64,000 nt of DNA from Leeuwenhoekiella parthenopeia. GTDB taxonomy: Bacteria > Bacteroidota > Bacteroidia > Flavobacteriales > Flavobacteriaceae. The DNA lies in contig NZ_JAJGMW010000001.1 of NCBI RefSeq assembly GCF_020782115.1, positions 62,001-126,000 on the forward strand, given 5' to 3'. Positions 51,873 to 61,653 of the stretch are shown piece by piece (position 1 is the stretch's first letter; each line of letters begins with the position of its first letter). A model generated the notes under the pieces. That model did not search any database. It had not been told where the DNA came from and saw only the letters and a program-made list of their open reading frames with translations. Made by a program: the position numbers and the translations under genes.

Positions 51873-54254
51873 TTAAGAGTCTAAAACTTCCATCAGATCA
51901 TCATACGTGATGGTCTGATTTTCTTTAGACCGGGGTAGTTTTGAAGTATACAGTACATTTACCCGAATGGCTTTTAACCCCACAACACCCTGTACATCTT
52001 CAAGCTCTACGTATTCCACTTCCTGACCCAGGTATTTTTTGCGCTGTAAATAGTGAATATAACGGGTGTACTCTTCAGCATCAGTATCCTGCGAATAAAT
52101 TATAGCGATCTTCCCTTTTTGAGTCACACGCTCGTCACTACCCTTAATACAGGCTTTATCAATGCGCTTTTTGATAATCTCATACCGCGCGTTGTACGTT
52201 CCGTCTACATCAAATTTTTTCTCATCCATTCGGTAACGGATAGATAAGGTGGTGCTAAAAACCAAAATAAGCGACGCGGCATCAAGCTGCAATTGCGCTC
52301 CCTCCTGTTTGTGATAAAAATGATTTTCCATCTCACACATCGTAGAAAGCTGCCACAATCTTAAATTGTACAGGTAAACCTCGTTAAAAGCACTGGTGGG
52401 CGTCATCGATGCGCCTATGTAAATGTTGTGATCAACACCGTCGGTCTTGTAACGCTCAAAATAGTGCGGAAAAATTTCCTGTGCCTCCTGTTGCTTACGG
52501 TCTATGAAGGTTGCCAGATTTTGATTGATAAGCTGAACGGTCTCATCATAATGCTTGCGGTTCTCATAAATGAGCCCTGTATCTTTATTAATGGCCGTTT
52601 TGTAGTTATCGATAGCTTTTTTCAGCTCAGGAATTTTAGTGTTCAGGTGGTTGAGTAAGGGGTTTACTTCTTCTTTAAGCAAGGCGAAAACCTCACTCTC
52701 GCTACTGGCATTAAGCTGATCATTGATTTGATTTGTAAATTCTTCAATACGGAATTTTACCTGCTCATAAATAGGCATTGGTTGGGCCTTAAGAGCTAAC
52801 TCGAGAATGGTATCTACCATTTTAAGCTGAATGAGAATATCCTTTTGAATGGCGCTATTACGCTCATCTGAAGAACCTACGATGTCAATTTGACCGTAAA
52901 GCGGGTACACATCTTCAAAGGCGATATCCTTAAAGGCAGCAAACTTGCCGGCATCCTGATTTTTAATAAAGCGTTTGGCTTCCTCCTCAAAAATCCACAA
53001 AACGCTGGGATGTATGCTGGTACATTCGCTTTGGATGACCGCTTTTATTCGGTTTTCAAGATCATTGCGTTTGCGCTCTACCGTAGAAACGATAAAAGGC
53101 ATCACATCATCAAGCTTGGTAGCGTTAAGACTGTGCAGTTTATTACGCGTTTCAGAAACCAGTTCGAGTACTGCAAGGAGCTCATTTCCTTTTGCAATGG
53201 GCGCCAGAATACAGCTTTTTACTCTCTGAGTAAGTAAATTTTCAGCCAGAATATTGTGTCCGCTTTTACGCGCATACTCCTCAACATCTGGTATTATAAA
53301 ATAGTTTTTATCTTTTACCAGTGAGTTATAGGCATTGTCGCACATGCTCTTACGACAATCGTTTCGCGCATCTTTATTTAAGATAAAACTGGTAAGCATT
53401 TTCTCGTCAGACATCTGGGCGAAATGATCATTTCCCCCATCAAACTCGGTAAAACCTACCCGTAAATCGGGAATGTTGAAAATAGCGCTAAAAATTTCCT
53501 TAAACTGCTGCGAGGTATTTTCGTTCAGGGTTTTCTTGGAAAGTAAAGTGCTTTTTAAATCTGAAATCGAATCGTCAACCGTGACATCGGTAAGATTTAA
53601 AATGGTAATTCCTTTTAAAATCCAGCTCTGAGGAGGAAAATACTCTTTCCAAAGTTTATAATCGTAACCGTTTGCAATGAGTTTATCTGCGATATCAGAC
53701 GTGATTTCAATCGCCTCATCGGTAGGCTCGCAATAGGTAAAATCTGCATTGATCGTGGCCCGGTAACTGCGAATGATTCCGTTTTTATCTGGAATCTCGT
53801 AATACAGCGGTCGGCTGATGTCAACCTCATACCCGTAATACGTGTTTAAGATAATCACACAACCTAAAATATAATAGAACTCGGTATCCAGGTCCCGTAT
53901 TTTTAGTTTAAAGTCGGGCCCTGCTTCTTCGAGTATCGTAGCAAATCTGCGTGTAGGGTTAAATATTCGGTTTTGAAAGGGAATTGTAGCCGCTTTAATC
54001 TCATTTTTAGTGAGCGCTGCAGGGAAAAGATTATCGAGTAAAGTGCTTAACGGCTCTTCGTATTTGTGGATGTTTTCAAAATCCTTGATACCTTCAGCCA
54101 GCTCAGGATATCCTTCCGCATAGTCTAGAATAGACTTCATATACTCGCGCGTAATCGGGTTTTGAGATTGCTTCATACGTTTCCTTAGCATCTCAAAAAC
54201 CTTGGTGAGACTAAGCTCAACCTGTAAGGGAAAATCCTTTAACTCTTCCATCAA
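51873..54254 (-). CDS. Large GAF-domain protein
   Basis: 793-residue protein without signal peptide or membrane helix, so cytoplasmic. A GAF-like sensor domain lies about 255-400 (FIIPDVEEYARKSGHNILAE, CILAPIAKGNELLAVLELVSE), flanked by long helical regions with coiled-coil character. The C-terminal part (about 600-793) has a conserved unknown domain (DGVDHNIYIGASMTPTSAF and KIAIIYSQDTDAEEY). It has no recognised kinase, cyclase or HTH output. The partner or ligand is unknown. It is convergent with the HD-PycTM gene at 7 bases, and divergent from the TlpA-like gene. It may be a sensor that works with one of its neighbours, but nothing in the sequence proves that. Confidence 0.75.
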   Translation of the reverse strand: MMEELKDFPLQVELSLTKVFEMLRKRMKQSQNPITREYMKSILDYAEGYPELAEGIKDFENIHKYEEPLSTLLDNLFPAALTKNEIKAATIPFQNRIFNPTRRFATILEEAGPDFKLKIRDLDTEFYYILGCVIILNTYYGYEVDISRPLYYEIPDKNGIIRSYRATINADFTYCEPTDEAIEITSDIADKLIANGYDYKLWKEYFPPQSWILKGITILNLTDVTVDDSISDLKSTLLSKKTLNENTSQQFKEIFSAIFNIPDLRVGFTEFDGGNDHFAQMSDEKMLTSFILNKDARNDCRKSMCDNAYNSLVKDKNYFIIPDVEEYARKSGHNILAENLLTQRVKSCILAPIAKGNELLAVLELVSETRNKLHSLNATKLDDVMPFIVSTVERKRNDLENRIKAVIQSECTSIHPSVLWIFEEEAKRFIKNQDAGKFAAFKDIAFEDVYPLYGQIDIVGSSDERNSAIQKDILIQLKMVDTILELALKAQPMPIYEQVKFRIEEFTNQINDQLNASSESEVFALLKEEVNPLLNHLNTKIPELKKAIDNYKTAINKDTGLIYENRKHYDETVQLINQNLATFIDRKQQEAQEIFPHYFERYKTDGVDHNIYIGASMTPTSAFNEVYLYNLRLWQLSTMCEMENHFYHKQEGAQLQLDAASLILVFSTTLSIRYRMDEKKFDVDGTYNARYEIIKKRIDKACIKGSDERVTQKGKIAIIYSQDTDAEEYTRYIHYLQRKKYLGQEVEYVELEDVQGVVGLKAIRVNVLYTSKLPRSKENQTITYDDLMEVLDS

Positions 54255-54471
54255 ACTAAATTTAAATAGAATTTAGTCAAAATTGACTACAAATAATAAC
54301 AGAGGCTTAGTCTTTAACATAGGTTTAAACTTACGTTTACCCGAAATATATTAAACAAAGATGCGGTATGTCACATGCGTTAATCAGCCTGCAAGAGGTC
54401 TTTGAATAATACCTTTGTCTGTTCCTAAAAGCTATAAATCCCGTATATTGCAGCATTATATCTTAAATTTT

Positions 54472-55614
54472 ATGAAACGAATACTTTTAGCAGGTCTTAC
54501 TCTGGCGCTCGCGATCTCCTGTGCCGAAGAAGCAGACTTTAGAATTTCGGGAACTACACCCGATATTGATAATGATACCAAGGTTTACCTTCAAAAAATA
54601 GACGAAAATAACCGTCTCGTAGGCGTAGATACTACGGTTATTAAAGAAGGAGAATTTAGTTTTGATCCTACTGAAGTTAAAAATCCGGAAATGATGGTTT
54701 TGGGCTTTGAAGCTGCCCAGGGAACCGTGATTCTTATTGCTGAAAATCAAAACATAAGCGTACGTGCCTATAAAGACAGTCTCTACACTTCAAAAGTGAA
54801 CGGTGGCAAGGAGAATGACTTTTTTAAGTTGTATTACAATGATGTTGTTGAATCGAACAAGAAGAAAAATAAACTTCAGGAACAGGCGATGAACTTTCAG
54901 CGTAACGGTGATACCGCCGGGATAACCGCACTGCGAGCTGAGTTTGAACAAATAAACACAGATGATACCGAGCGACGCATTGAGTTAATTGAAGAAAACA
55001 CCGATAAGTATGTTAGCATCATCGTATTATCTGATCTGGTAGGTACGCGAGCTATTGATGCCAATCGCGCTGAGGCTTTATTTGATAAGCTTGACCAAAA
55101 CCTTCAGGAAATGGAGAAAGGTGTTAAACTAAAAGAAATGATCGCTCAGGCCAAAGAACGTGAAGCTGCTGCCTCGCTTGCCGAAGTGGGCAATAAAGCC
55201 CCAGAGTTTACTGCTCCTACCCCAAATGGCGAACAGTTATCACTGCAAGAAGCCATGGGATCAAAATACACCATCATAGACTTCTGGGCCAGCTGGTGCA
55301 AGCCCTGCCGGGAAGAAAATCCCAATGTGGTTAATGTTTACAATCAATACCACGATAAGGGACTAAACATCATCAGCGTTTCTCTGGATCGCGAGTCTGC
55401 ACGTGATAAATGGCTGGCCGCTATTGAAAACGACAAGATGACCTGGTATCACGTATCAAACCTAATGGAATGGCAGGATCCCATCGCTCGTAAATATGGT
55501 ATTACCGCAATACCGGCAACGTACCTTTTAGATTCGGAAGGTGTTATTATCGAAAAAAATCTGCGTGGAGAAGCTTTAGTTTCTAAAATGCAGGAACTTT
55601 TAGGAGAAGGTTAA
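54472..55614 (+). CDS. TlpA-like thioredoxin-family lipoprotein with DUF4369 domain
   Basis: 380-residue periplasmic lipoprotein. The start at 54472 gives an SPII signal (MKRILLAGLTLALAISC, lipobox cysteine 17); an open frame extends upstream to a TTG at 54415 but lacks signal character, so the shorter start is chosen. The N-terminal DUF4369 domain (about 20-120) precedes a helical region and a C-terminal thioredoxin fold with the redox motif WCKPC in DFWASWCKPCREENP. It is likely to reduce or isomerise disulfides or handle cytochrome c maturation/oxidative stress in the periplasm. It is followed by a bidirectional terminator at 55635-55673. Confidence 0.9.
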   Translation: MKRILLAGLTLALAISCAEEADFRISGTTPDIDNDTKVYLQKIDENNRLVGVDTTVIKEGEFSFDPTEVKNPEMMVLGFEAAQGTVILIAENQNISVRAYKDSLYTSKVNGGKENDFFKLYYNDVVESNKKKNKLQEQAMNFQRNGDTAGITALRAEFEQINTDDTERRIELIEENTDKYVSIIVLSDLVGTRAIDANRAEALFDKLDQNLQEMEKGVKLKEMIAQAKEREAAASLAEVGNKAPEFTAPTPNGEQLSLQEAMGSKYTIIDFWASWCKPCREENPNVVNVYNQYHDKGLNIISVSLDRESARDKWLAAIENDKMTWYHVSNLMEWQDPIARKYGITAIPATYLLDSEGVIIEKNLRGEALVSKMQELLGEG

Positions 55615-55634
55615 ATTTCCTTCTTAAACCCATT

Positions 55635-55673
55635 AAAAAAGCCCTTTGAAATTTACTTTCAAAGGGCTCTTTT
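55635..55673. terminator. Bidirectional intrinsic terminator
   Basis: Perfect 11-base-pair stem GCCCTTTGAAA / TTTCAAAGGGC with a 5-base loop (55641-55667), with an A run on the left and a T run on the right, so it can end transcription from both the TlpA-like gene (plus) and the GH31 gene (minus). Confidence 0.85.
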
Positions 55674-55693
55674 AATTTTCGGATAGACTGTTT

Positions 55694-58147
55694 CTAAAAC
55701 GTTACTTCAATTGCAGCTCCTGAATAAGCTACAGTCTGTGCATCTGAAACCGCGCCATCCTTTCCGATTTTCACAACAGTGAATTTACGATCCTGAAGCA
55801 TTCCGTCAAACTCCCCTTTTCGGTCTGCGATCTTAAGAGTTTTTACTGCGTCATCCCACGTAAAGCTTATAGTAGAATATGCTCCATTTTCATAATTGTA
55901 ATTGTCAAATTCGTCCTCATAAAGGCTAAAGCTACCGTTTGCTCCCTCATAAACCCGTATCTCCAGATTATCCCACGACTTTTCTTCAGCATATTGAACG
56001 TCAGGCCCCTTAGACAAAATGCTTCCGGCTTTTACGTATAAGGGTATCGTATTAATTGTAGTTTCTTTGGTAATTTCCTGCCCGCCTTCAAAGCTTTCAT
56101 TTGTCCAGAAATCATACCAGCTGCTTCCTTCCGGAAGGTAAACAGGTGTCGATTTAGTTTCCGTAAAATCTACTACAGGCCATCCTTCTTCACCACGTTC
56201 TTTTCCTTTATTCCAACCGGTTTCTTCATCTACTTTCATCACTTTTTCAGGCGTGTATTGGGCTTCAAGTACCGGCGCAACCAGAATTGCATCGCCAAAC
56301 ATATACTCGTCATTCAGATCCCAGGTTTTTTTATCCTGGGGGAAATCCATCACCAGTGCGCGCATAAAACTGCCCTGATTGTGAGTAACTTCTGAAGAAA
56401 TGCTATAGATATACGGCAATAAGCTGTATCGTAATTCGATAGCATTTTGAATCGCATCGTAAATAGCTTCGCCCTTTTCACCAAAATAATAGATCTCACG
56501 CTTCAAATCAGTACCGTGTGACCGCATCATTGGGGTAAAGGCCCCATATTGCAACCAGCGTACATACAACTCCTGAAACAAAGGATTTTTAGAAGCCGTC
56601 CCGTCACTCCAGGATTTATTATAGGCTCCTGCGAAAAAGCCTCCGATATCAGTATTAAAATTGGGGTTTCCGGTAAGTGTAAAATTAAGACCGGCAGGAA
56701 TCTGGTTGCGTAAAGATTCCCAGGAAGAACCTAAATCGCCTGACCACACATTAGCGCCATAACGCTGCTGCCCGGCAAAGCCCGAACGCGTAAGAATAAA
56801 CACGCGTTTATCTGAAGATTCCTCGCGCTGGTGCTTATAAACACCACCTACAGTCTCCAGTGGATATGCATTACGCACTTTTCTAAAAGAACCTAAATAG
56901 GTCTCATTGTTGTAATCTTTATCCTGAATTTCTAAATGATCGGGCTCTGTAGAATCCATCCACCAGCCGTCAATCCCTAATGAAAACAGGTTTTTACTCA
57001 GGTAATTCCAATAGATATCACGTGCTTCCGGATCATAAGCATCGTAAACCTGTACTCCCGAAGGAAAATTCATATCCGGTGGCCAGGTTTCCTTTCCTGA
57101 CTGGGGCCAGGTCTGAAAGTCCATCAACATATTTTTTTCTTTCAGCTCTTTAAACTGAGGCGTTTCGGGTCCAAAAGAAGACCAAATAGAAATAATCAAA
57201 TGCGCGTTGAGATCGTGAACGTCATTTACGAATTTCTGAGGCTCGGGAAATGCCGGATTTCCAAAATCCATTGCATTCCAGTGGTAATTATCTCCCCAAT
57301 ATTGCCAGTCCTGAATAATTCCGTCAAGTGGAACGCCCAGTTCGCGGTGCTTTTGAACTACACCTACGGTTTCTTCCTGACTCTTATAACGCTCGCGGCT
57401 TTGCCAAAACCCATACGTCCATAGCGGAAACATAGGCACCTGCCCGGTAAGATCACGCATTTCAGCAATGACTTCATCTGCATTTTCGCCCGCCATCACA
57501 TAATAATCAATCCCATCGCCTACCTGAGAGGTGAACGAGGTTTCATTGTTAGCATCATTAAAGGTTGTAGGCGAGTAATTGTCCCAGAAAACACCATAAC
57601 CTTTAGGAGATTGAAAAAAGGTCGAAAAATCCCAGGTGTTATTCTGTACCATTTCAACCCTCTGATTGCGTTGCGACATTTTACCATTCTGTAAAATTCC
57701 CAGACCGTAAATGGGTTCATCTGCCTCTAAATTCCAGCTTTGACCTACAGTAAAAGTGTCTTCTCCATTATCAACAAAAGGCTTAAATGAAGCGGTACTC
57801 TCGCGTAATAAAAGACTGCCGTCCGGTTTAAAAAAGCTGATCGCTTTTGCGATGGTATCAAACTCCAATCGTAACCCGGCCGTTTTCAAAGCAACTCCAT
57901 TTTCGAGATCTTCAACTTCTACTGATACCTTTTCGGCTTCTTTTATTACCGAAAGACTATTCTTTTCAAAGGAACGATCCTTTGGATACTTTTTGATGCG
58001 TACAATGGAAGGCGAGATAAATTCGATCTGTATAGCTAATGAATCGGTTTGCGTTTTGATGCCGGAATCATAAACTTCATAAGATTTACTGGCACAACCC
58101 CCACAAATTAGTAAAGAGCAGATTGCCCAAAGGAAAATGGATTTCAT
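55694..58147 (-). CDS. GH31 alpha-xylosidase/alpha-glucosidase, lipoprotein
   Basis: 817-residue family 31 glycoside hydrolase. The SPII signal ends LLICGGC (Cys18), so it is a membrane-anchored exoenzyme. The nucleophile is D398 in IDGWWMDSTEPD and the acid/base is D471 in WSGDLGSSW. The VPLDGIIQDWQYWGDNYHW segment favours alpha-xylosidase-type members over maltases. C-terminal beta-sandwich domains complete it. It is the last gene of the minus-strand run and has its own 185-base upstream region with a candidate operator (58262-58280) shared with the arabinan locus. Acting with the GH3 upstream it could trim xyloglucan or related oligosaccharides; the exact activity is inferred. Confidence 0.9.
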   Translation of the reverse strand: MKSIFLWAICSLLICGGCASKSYEVYDSGIKTQTDSLAIQIEFISPSIVRIKKYPKDRSFEKNSLSVIKEAEKVSVEVEDLENGVALKTAGLRLEFDTIAKAISFFKPDGSLLLRESTASFKPFVDNGEDTFTVGQSWNLEADEPIYGLGILQNGKMSQRNQRVEMVQNNTWDFSTFFQSPKGYGVFWDNYSPTTFNDANNETSFTSQVGDGIDYYVMAGENADEVIAEMRDLTGQVPMFPLWTYGFWQSRERYKSQEETVGVVQKHRELGVPLDGIIQDWQYWGDNYHWNAMDFGNPAFPEPQKFVNDVHDLNAHLIISIWSSFGPETPQFKELKEKNMLMDFQTWPQSGKETWPPDMNFPSGVQVYDAYDPEARDIYWNYLSKNLFSLGIDGWWMDSTEPDHLEIQDKDYNNETYLGSFRKVRNAYPLETVGGVYKHQREESSDKRVFILTRSGFAGQQRYGANVWSGDLGSSWESLRNQIPAGLNFTLTGNPNFNTDIGGFFAGAYNKSWSDGTASKNPLFQELYVRWLQYGAFTPMMRSHGTDLKREIYYFGEKGEAIYDAIQNAIELRYSLLPYIYSISSEVTHNQGSFMRALVMDFPQDKKTWDLNDEYMFGDAILVAPVLEAQYTPEKVMKVDEETGWNKGKERGEEGWPVVDFTETKSTPVYLPEGSSWYDFWTNESFEGGQEITKETTINTIPLYVKAGSILSKGPDVQYAEEKSWDNLEIRVYEGANGSFSLYEDEFDNYNYENGAYSTISFTWDDAVKTLKIADRKGEFDGMLQDRKFTVVKIGKDGAVSDAQTVAYSGAAIEVTF

Positions 58148-58261
58148 GGTTTAAGTAGTTAAATTGGTTTTAAGTGAAAACTAAATGCAGGAAACGCACT
58201 CCTTAGAAATCACAATTTGACTATACAAAAGATTCCGAGTAACGAAATCGATTTATTTCAT

Positions 58262-58280
58262 AAATGTAAATTACACATTT
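58262..58280. promoter_or_regulatory. Candidate AraR operator, site 4 (GH31)
   Basis: AAATGTAAATTACACATTT, an inverted repeat with arms AAATGT/ACATTT and a 7-base spacer, 16 of 19 positions identical to the araB site at 1508-1526. It lies 114 bases before the GH31 start in the 185-base gap between the GH31 and CRTAC1 genes. The flanking T and A extend the arms to TAAATGT/ACATTTA. No convincing -7 element was seen between it and the gene. Confidence 0.5.
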
Positions 58281-58332
58281 ATAAAATAAAAATACGTATA
58301 AACCGTGAAAGTATCCAAATAATTCTATCTGA

Positions 58333-61300
58333 TTAGGCTTTGATCCTGAAGACTGTAAGCGGTCTGTCGTTGTTCGCAATAACCAAATACGTGTCATTTC
58401 CTACAACCACCTGCTTCATCTGTTTCGCGTTAAGATCGTTGTAAAAACTGATGTCTTTAAACGGTTTCATCGCGCCTTTTGAATCGCCTAGCAAAACATA
58501 ACCCACGTTAGAGTCGTATTTTACAGTTTCTACTTCCGCTTCGTGAATCGCACCTATACCAATTACGTCCAGATGGCCATCCTTATTTACATCAGCAAAC
58601 GTAAACGACATCGTTGGGCCCAGCTGAGCAAGAACAGGCAGGTGTTTGATTTTAAAGTTTCCGTTACCCAGATTTTCAAGATAAACCGATTCAAATTCAT
58701 TGGCTTGTTTGTGGTAGGAATTAGCAATCTGCTCGCTGCCATAAATATCGGTTAGTGTAGATATAGCGAACTCCTTATAGGTTTTGATTTTTTCACTTAC
58801 AAACGAATTTTGCATCGTAGAGCACTCTTTACCCCGTACAGGCACTAAACTGCCTTTATACACCTTACTCAAAATCATATCGTAATTGCCGTCGCTGTCG
58901 AAGTTGTTCCCATAGATATGCAAGGGTTTTTCTACGGAAGGATGAAATTTATTATTTGCGCCCAGGTTTCCTACGAAATAATCCAGGTCGCCATCCTGGT
59001 CAAAATCAATTTCAGCAAGGGTATTCCACCAGCCGGAGGTTTCTTTCAAAACTTCAATTTCTGAAGGCTGAAAGCTTCCGTTTTCATTTTTGAAAACTGT
59101 AATAGGCATCCACTCCCCTGCTACCAACAAATCGCGATCGCCGTCGCCGTCGTAGTCTGACAGGATCAGATCATTAATCAAGCCTGCTTCTGCAAAGGCA
59201 GGTGCGACTTTTTCAGTTACATCGCTAAATGTTCCACCCTCATTTTCTAAAACATAGGAACGTGGCGACAAGGGATATTTACCGGGAACTATTCTCCCTC
59301 CCACAATTAAATCCAGATCACCGTCCTGATCGTAATCTAGGGAAACAACCGCTTTGGACCCTGTTAGCATTTTTGGCAAAGCCGAAGAAGTGCTAAAATT
59401 CCCCTTACCGTCATTCAGATAGAGGCGGTCTTGCAGTTTGCTGTCATTTTCCTGCAACTCATAGCCGCTGCTGGCAACGTATAAATCTAAATCACCATCT
59501 CCGTCAGCGTCAAAAAAGTGCGCTCCGTTATCTTCAAAGGCTTTATCAGCCGCAAATGCAGGCTGAGTTGTTTGTGTAAACGTCCCTCCGGCTTGTTGCA
59601 GATACAACTGTGCCGCCTGGCCGGGACCTCCACCCAAAAATACGTCTTCGAGGCCGTCGTTATTTACATCTGCAGTTTCAAATGCGGGGCCTTGCTGCGA
59701 TTGCTTTTGAGGCAGTAATACCTGTCTTGAAAAATCATTAAAATCATTTTCTTCGTGCGCATAGGTCAGCCCAAGTTCCCGCGGATCTACGCGTTCAAAA
59801 TGTTCAGGACGCTCGTAAGGTGTTTCAACAGCATTACCAGCTTCAGCCTCATTTAAGGTCAGAAATTGATTAGCCTTGACATTTTCTAAAATTGAAACCT
59901 TTCCGGTATTCCAAACCACTTCTATTTTGGAGATTTGCTGCTCTTCACCTACCCCAAAATTTAAAACCGGGGAAACCGAAGATTGATATCCACGGGATAA
60001 ATACAGCTCCTGATATTGTTGCGTACTGTCTGTATACACTTTCACCTTAGAGCCTATTGCAAGCGGGTTTTTAGCATCGCCTTTCAACTTAAGGCTGATG
60101 AAATTTGCGGTGGAATTGTTGCGGTAAATACCGGCCTCATCCTCCAGATTGTTTACTACCAGATCCAGATCACCATCATTATCCAGATCCCCGTAAGCCA
60201 CTCCGTTTGAATTCACGGCCTGGGTAAAGCCCCAGTCTTCAATCACTTTTTTGAAAGACAAATCTCCATTATTCTTAAAGGCATAATTCTGAAGCTTATC
60301 TGAAGGCATTTCTTTGAGAATACTGTCGATAGGCATTTGTTCCAAAGAACCTTCGTTGGCATCGAGAAACCTTCCAAAGTCCTGATTGGCGATTTCGCGT
60401 TTGATCCCGTTTGTAATAAAAATATCCTTGTAGCCATCACCGTCAAAATCGGCTATAAGTGGCGCCCAACTCCAATCTGTCTTCGATACTCCCGAAACCT
60501 GTGCGATATCTGTAAAATAACCGTTACCGTTGTTTAGGTTAAGCACATTAGACATATACGGAAAATGAAAACCGGCTTCAACAATCCACCAGAATCCTTC
60601 GGTGTTCATACTGGCCATATTTTGTTTTCCGCGCTGATGATCTTCCGCAGACATATCTAAAACCAGTAAATCGGGTAAAAAGTCGTTGTTGATATCCGCA
60701 AAATCAGATCCCATACTGCTGTAGGAGATGTGTTTCATTTTGGTATTGATATCGTTGGCAAACGTGCCATTCTTGTTGTTGATGTAAAGCTTATCGGGCG
60801 TGATGAAGTCGTTAGCCACAAAAATATCGGGCCAGCCGTCGTTGTTAAAGTCTCCAATGGAAGCACTAAGACTGAATTCCTTATTAATCAAACCGCTACC
60901 CGCAGTAACATCGGTAAAAGCAGAGCCGTCATTGCGGTACAGGTGATCTGAAGTTTGCGGGTAAAACTGGTCGTCATTAACGATTGCATTAAGGTCAACC
61001 GAATTTAAAAAGTCATCCCGGTGATTGATCAAATACATATCGAGATCGCCATCCCGGTCGAAATCTAAAAAATACGCCTGAATGGAATAACCGTCGTCTG
61101 CAATTCCCCATTTGGCAGCTTCTTCGGTAAATGTGCCGTTCTTTTGATTAACAAACAGCTTGTTTTTACGTTCAAGGCTATTGCCCATAGAAGCCGATTT
61201 GCAAACGTAAATATCCAGATAGCCGTCGTTATTAATATCTATCATCGTGACGCCGGTCGTCCAACCTTCGGCATCTGCCACACCTGCTACATCGGTAATA

Positions 61301-61626
61301 TCTTCAAATTTAAAATCTCCTTTATTCAGGTATAGCTTGTTAGCATTTTGATTTGAAGTGAAATAGACATCCTCGAGTCCGTCGTTATTAACGTCGCCTA
61401 TAGCCACCCCACCCCCGTTATAGGTGTAATAATAATTTAGAACATTAAATTGATCTTTCTCTAGGATTGAATTTTTAAAATGAACACCCGTATCCTCATT
61501 TGATATTTGGGTAAAAAGAGTTTCTGACATACTCGTTTTTCTCTGAAAACCCGAGTCTTTACATGAGTAAAGTGCTCCTGCAGCCGCAAAAGCAACAAAA
61601 AATCGTTTCAAGCGAATCATATTCAA
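58333..61626 (-). CDS. CRTAC1-like FG-GAP/VCBS repeat lipoprotein with ASPIC/UnbV domain
   Basis: 1097-residue surface or periplasmic lipoprotein (SPII lipobox ALYSC, Cys22; Met3 is an alternative start). It has many FG-GAP/VCBS repeats with calcium-binding DxNxDGxxD loops (e.g. DINNDGYLDIYV), which form beta-propellers, and an ASPIC/UnbV region at about 500-590 (LRGYQSSVSPVLNFGVG). Such proteins are common in SusC/SusD-linked polysaccharide loci and are thought to bind or present glycans; catalytic residues are not recognised. It lies between the GH31 and esterase genes, so it probably takes part in the same substrate locus. Confidence 0.9.
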   Translation of the reverse strand: MNMIRLKRFFVAFAAAGALYSCKDSGFQRKTSMSETLFTQISNEDTGVHFKNSILEKDQFNVLNYYYTYNGGGVAIGDVNNDGLEDVYFTSNQNANKLYLNKGDFKFEDITDVAGVADAEGWTTGVTMIDINNDGYLDIYVCKSASMGNSLERKNKLFVNQKNGTFTEEAAKWGIADDGYSIQAYFLDFDRDGDLDMYLINHRDDFLNSVDLNAIVNDDQFYPQTSDHLYRNDGSAFTDVTAGSGLINKEFSLSASIGDFNNDGWPDIFVANDFITPDKLYINNKNGTFANDINTKMKHISYSSMGSDFADINNDFLPDLLVLDMSAEDHQRGKQNMASMNTEGFWWIVEAGFHFPYMSNVLNLNNGNGYFTDIAQVSGVSKTDWSWAPLIADFDGDGYKDIFITNGIKREIANQDFGRFLDANEGSLEQMPIDSILKEMPSDKLQNYAFKNNGDLSFKKVIEDWGFTQAVNSNGVAYGDLDNDGDLDLVVNNLEDEAGIYRNNSTANFISLKLKGDAKNPLAIGSKVKVYTDSTQQYQELYLSRGYQSSVSPVLNFGVGEEQQISKIEVVWNTGKVSILENVKANQFLTLNEAEAGNAVETPYERPEHFERVDPRELGLTYAHEENDFNDFSRQVLLPQKQSQQGPAFETADVNNDGLEDVFLGGGPGQAAQLYLQQAGGTFTQTTQPAFAADKAFEDNGAHFFDADGDGDLDLYVASSGYELQENDSKLQDRLYLNDGKGNFSTSSALPKMLTGSKAVVSLDYDQDGDLDLIVGGRIVPGKYPLSPRSYVLENEGGTFSDVTEKVAPAFAEAGLINDLILSDYDGDGDRDLLVAGEWMPITVFKNENGSFQPSEIEVLKETSGWWNTLAEIDFDQDGDLDYFVGNLGANNKFHPSVEKPLHIYGNNFDSDGNYDMILSKVYKGSLVPVRGKECSTMQNSFVSEKIKTYKEFAISTLTDIYGSEQIANSYHKQANEFESVYLENLGNGNFKIKHLPVLAQLGPTMSFTFADVNKDGHLDVIGIGAIHEAEVETVKYDSNVGYVLLGDSKGAMKPFKDISFYNDLNAKQMKQVVVGNDTYLVIANNDRPLTVFRIKA

Positions 61627-61653
61627 CTAATCAATTAAAATTCTCTAAGTAGA

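Noticed and set aside
54415-54471. TTG start giving 19 extra residues for the TlpA-like protein.
   Set aside because: The extension destroys the lipoprotein signal; the ATG at 54472 gives a clean lipobox.
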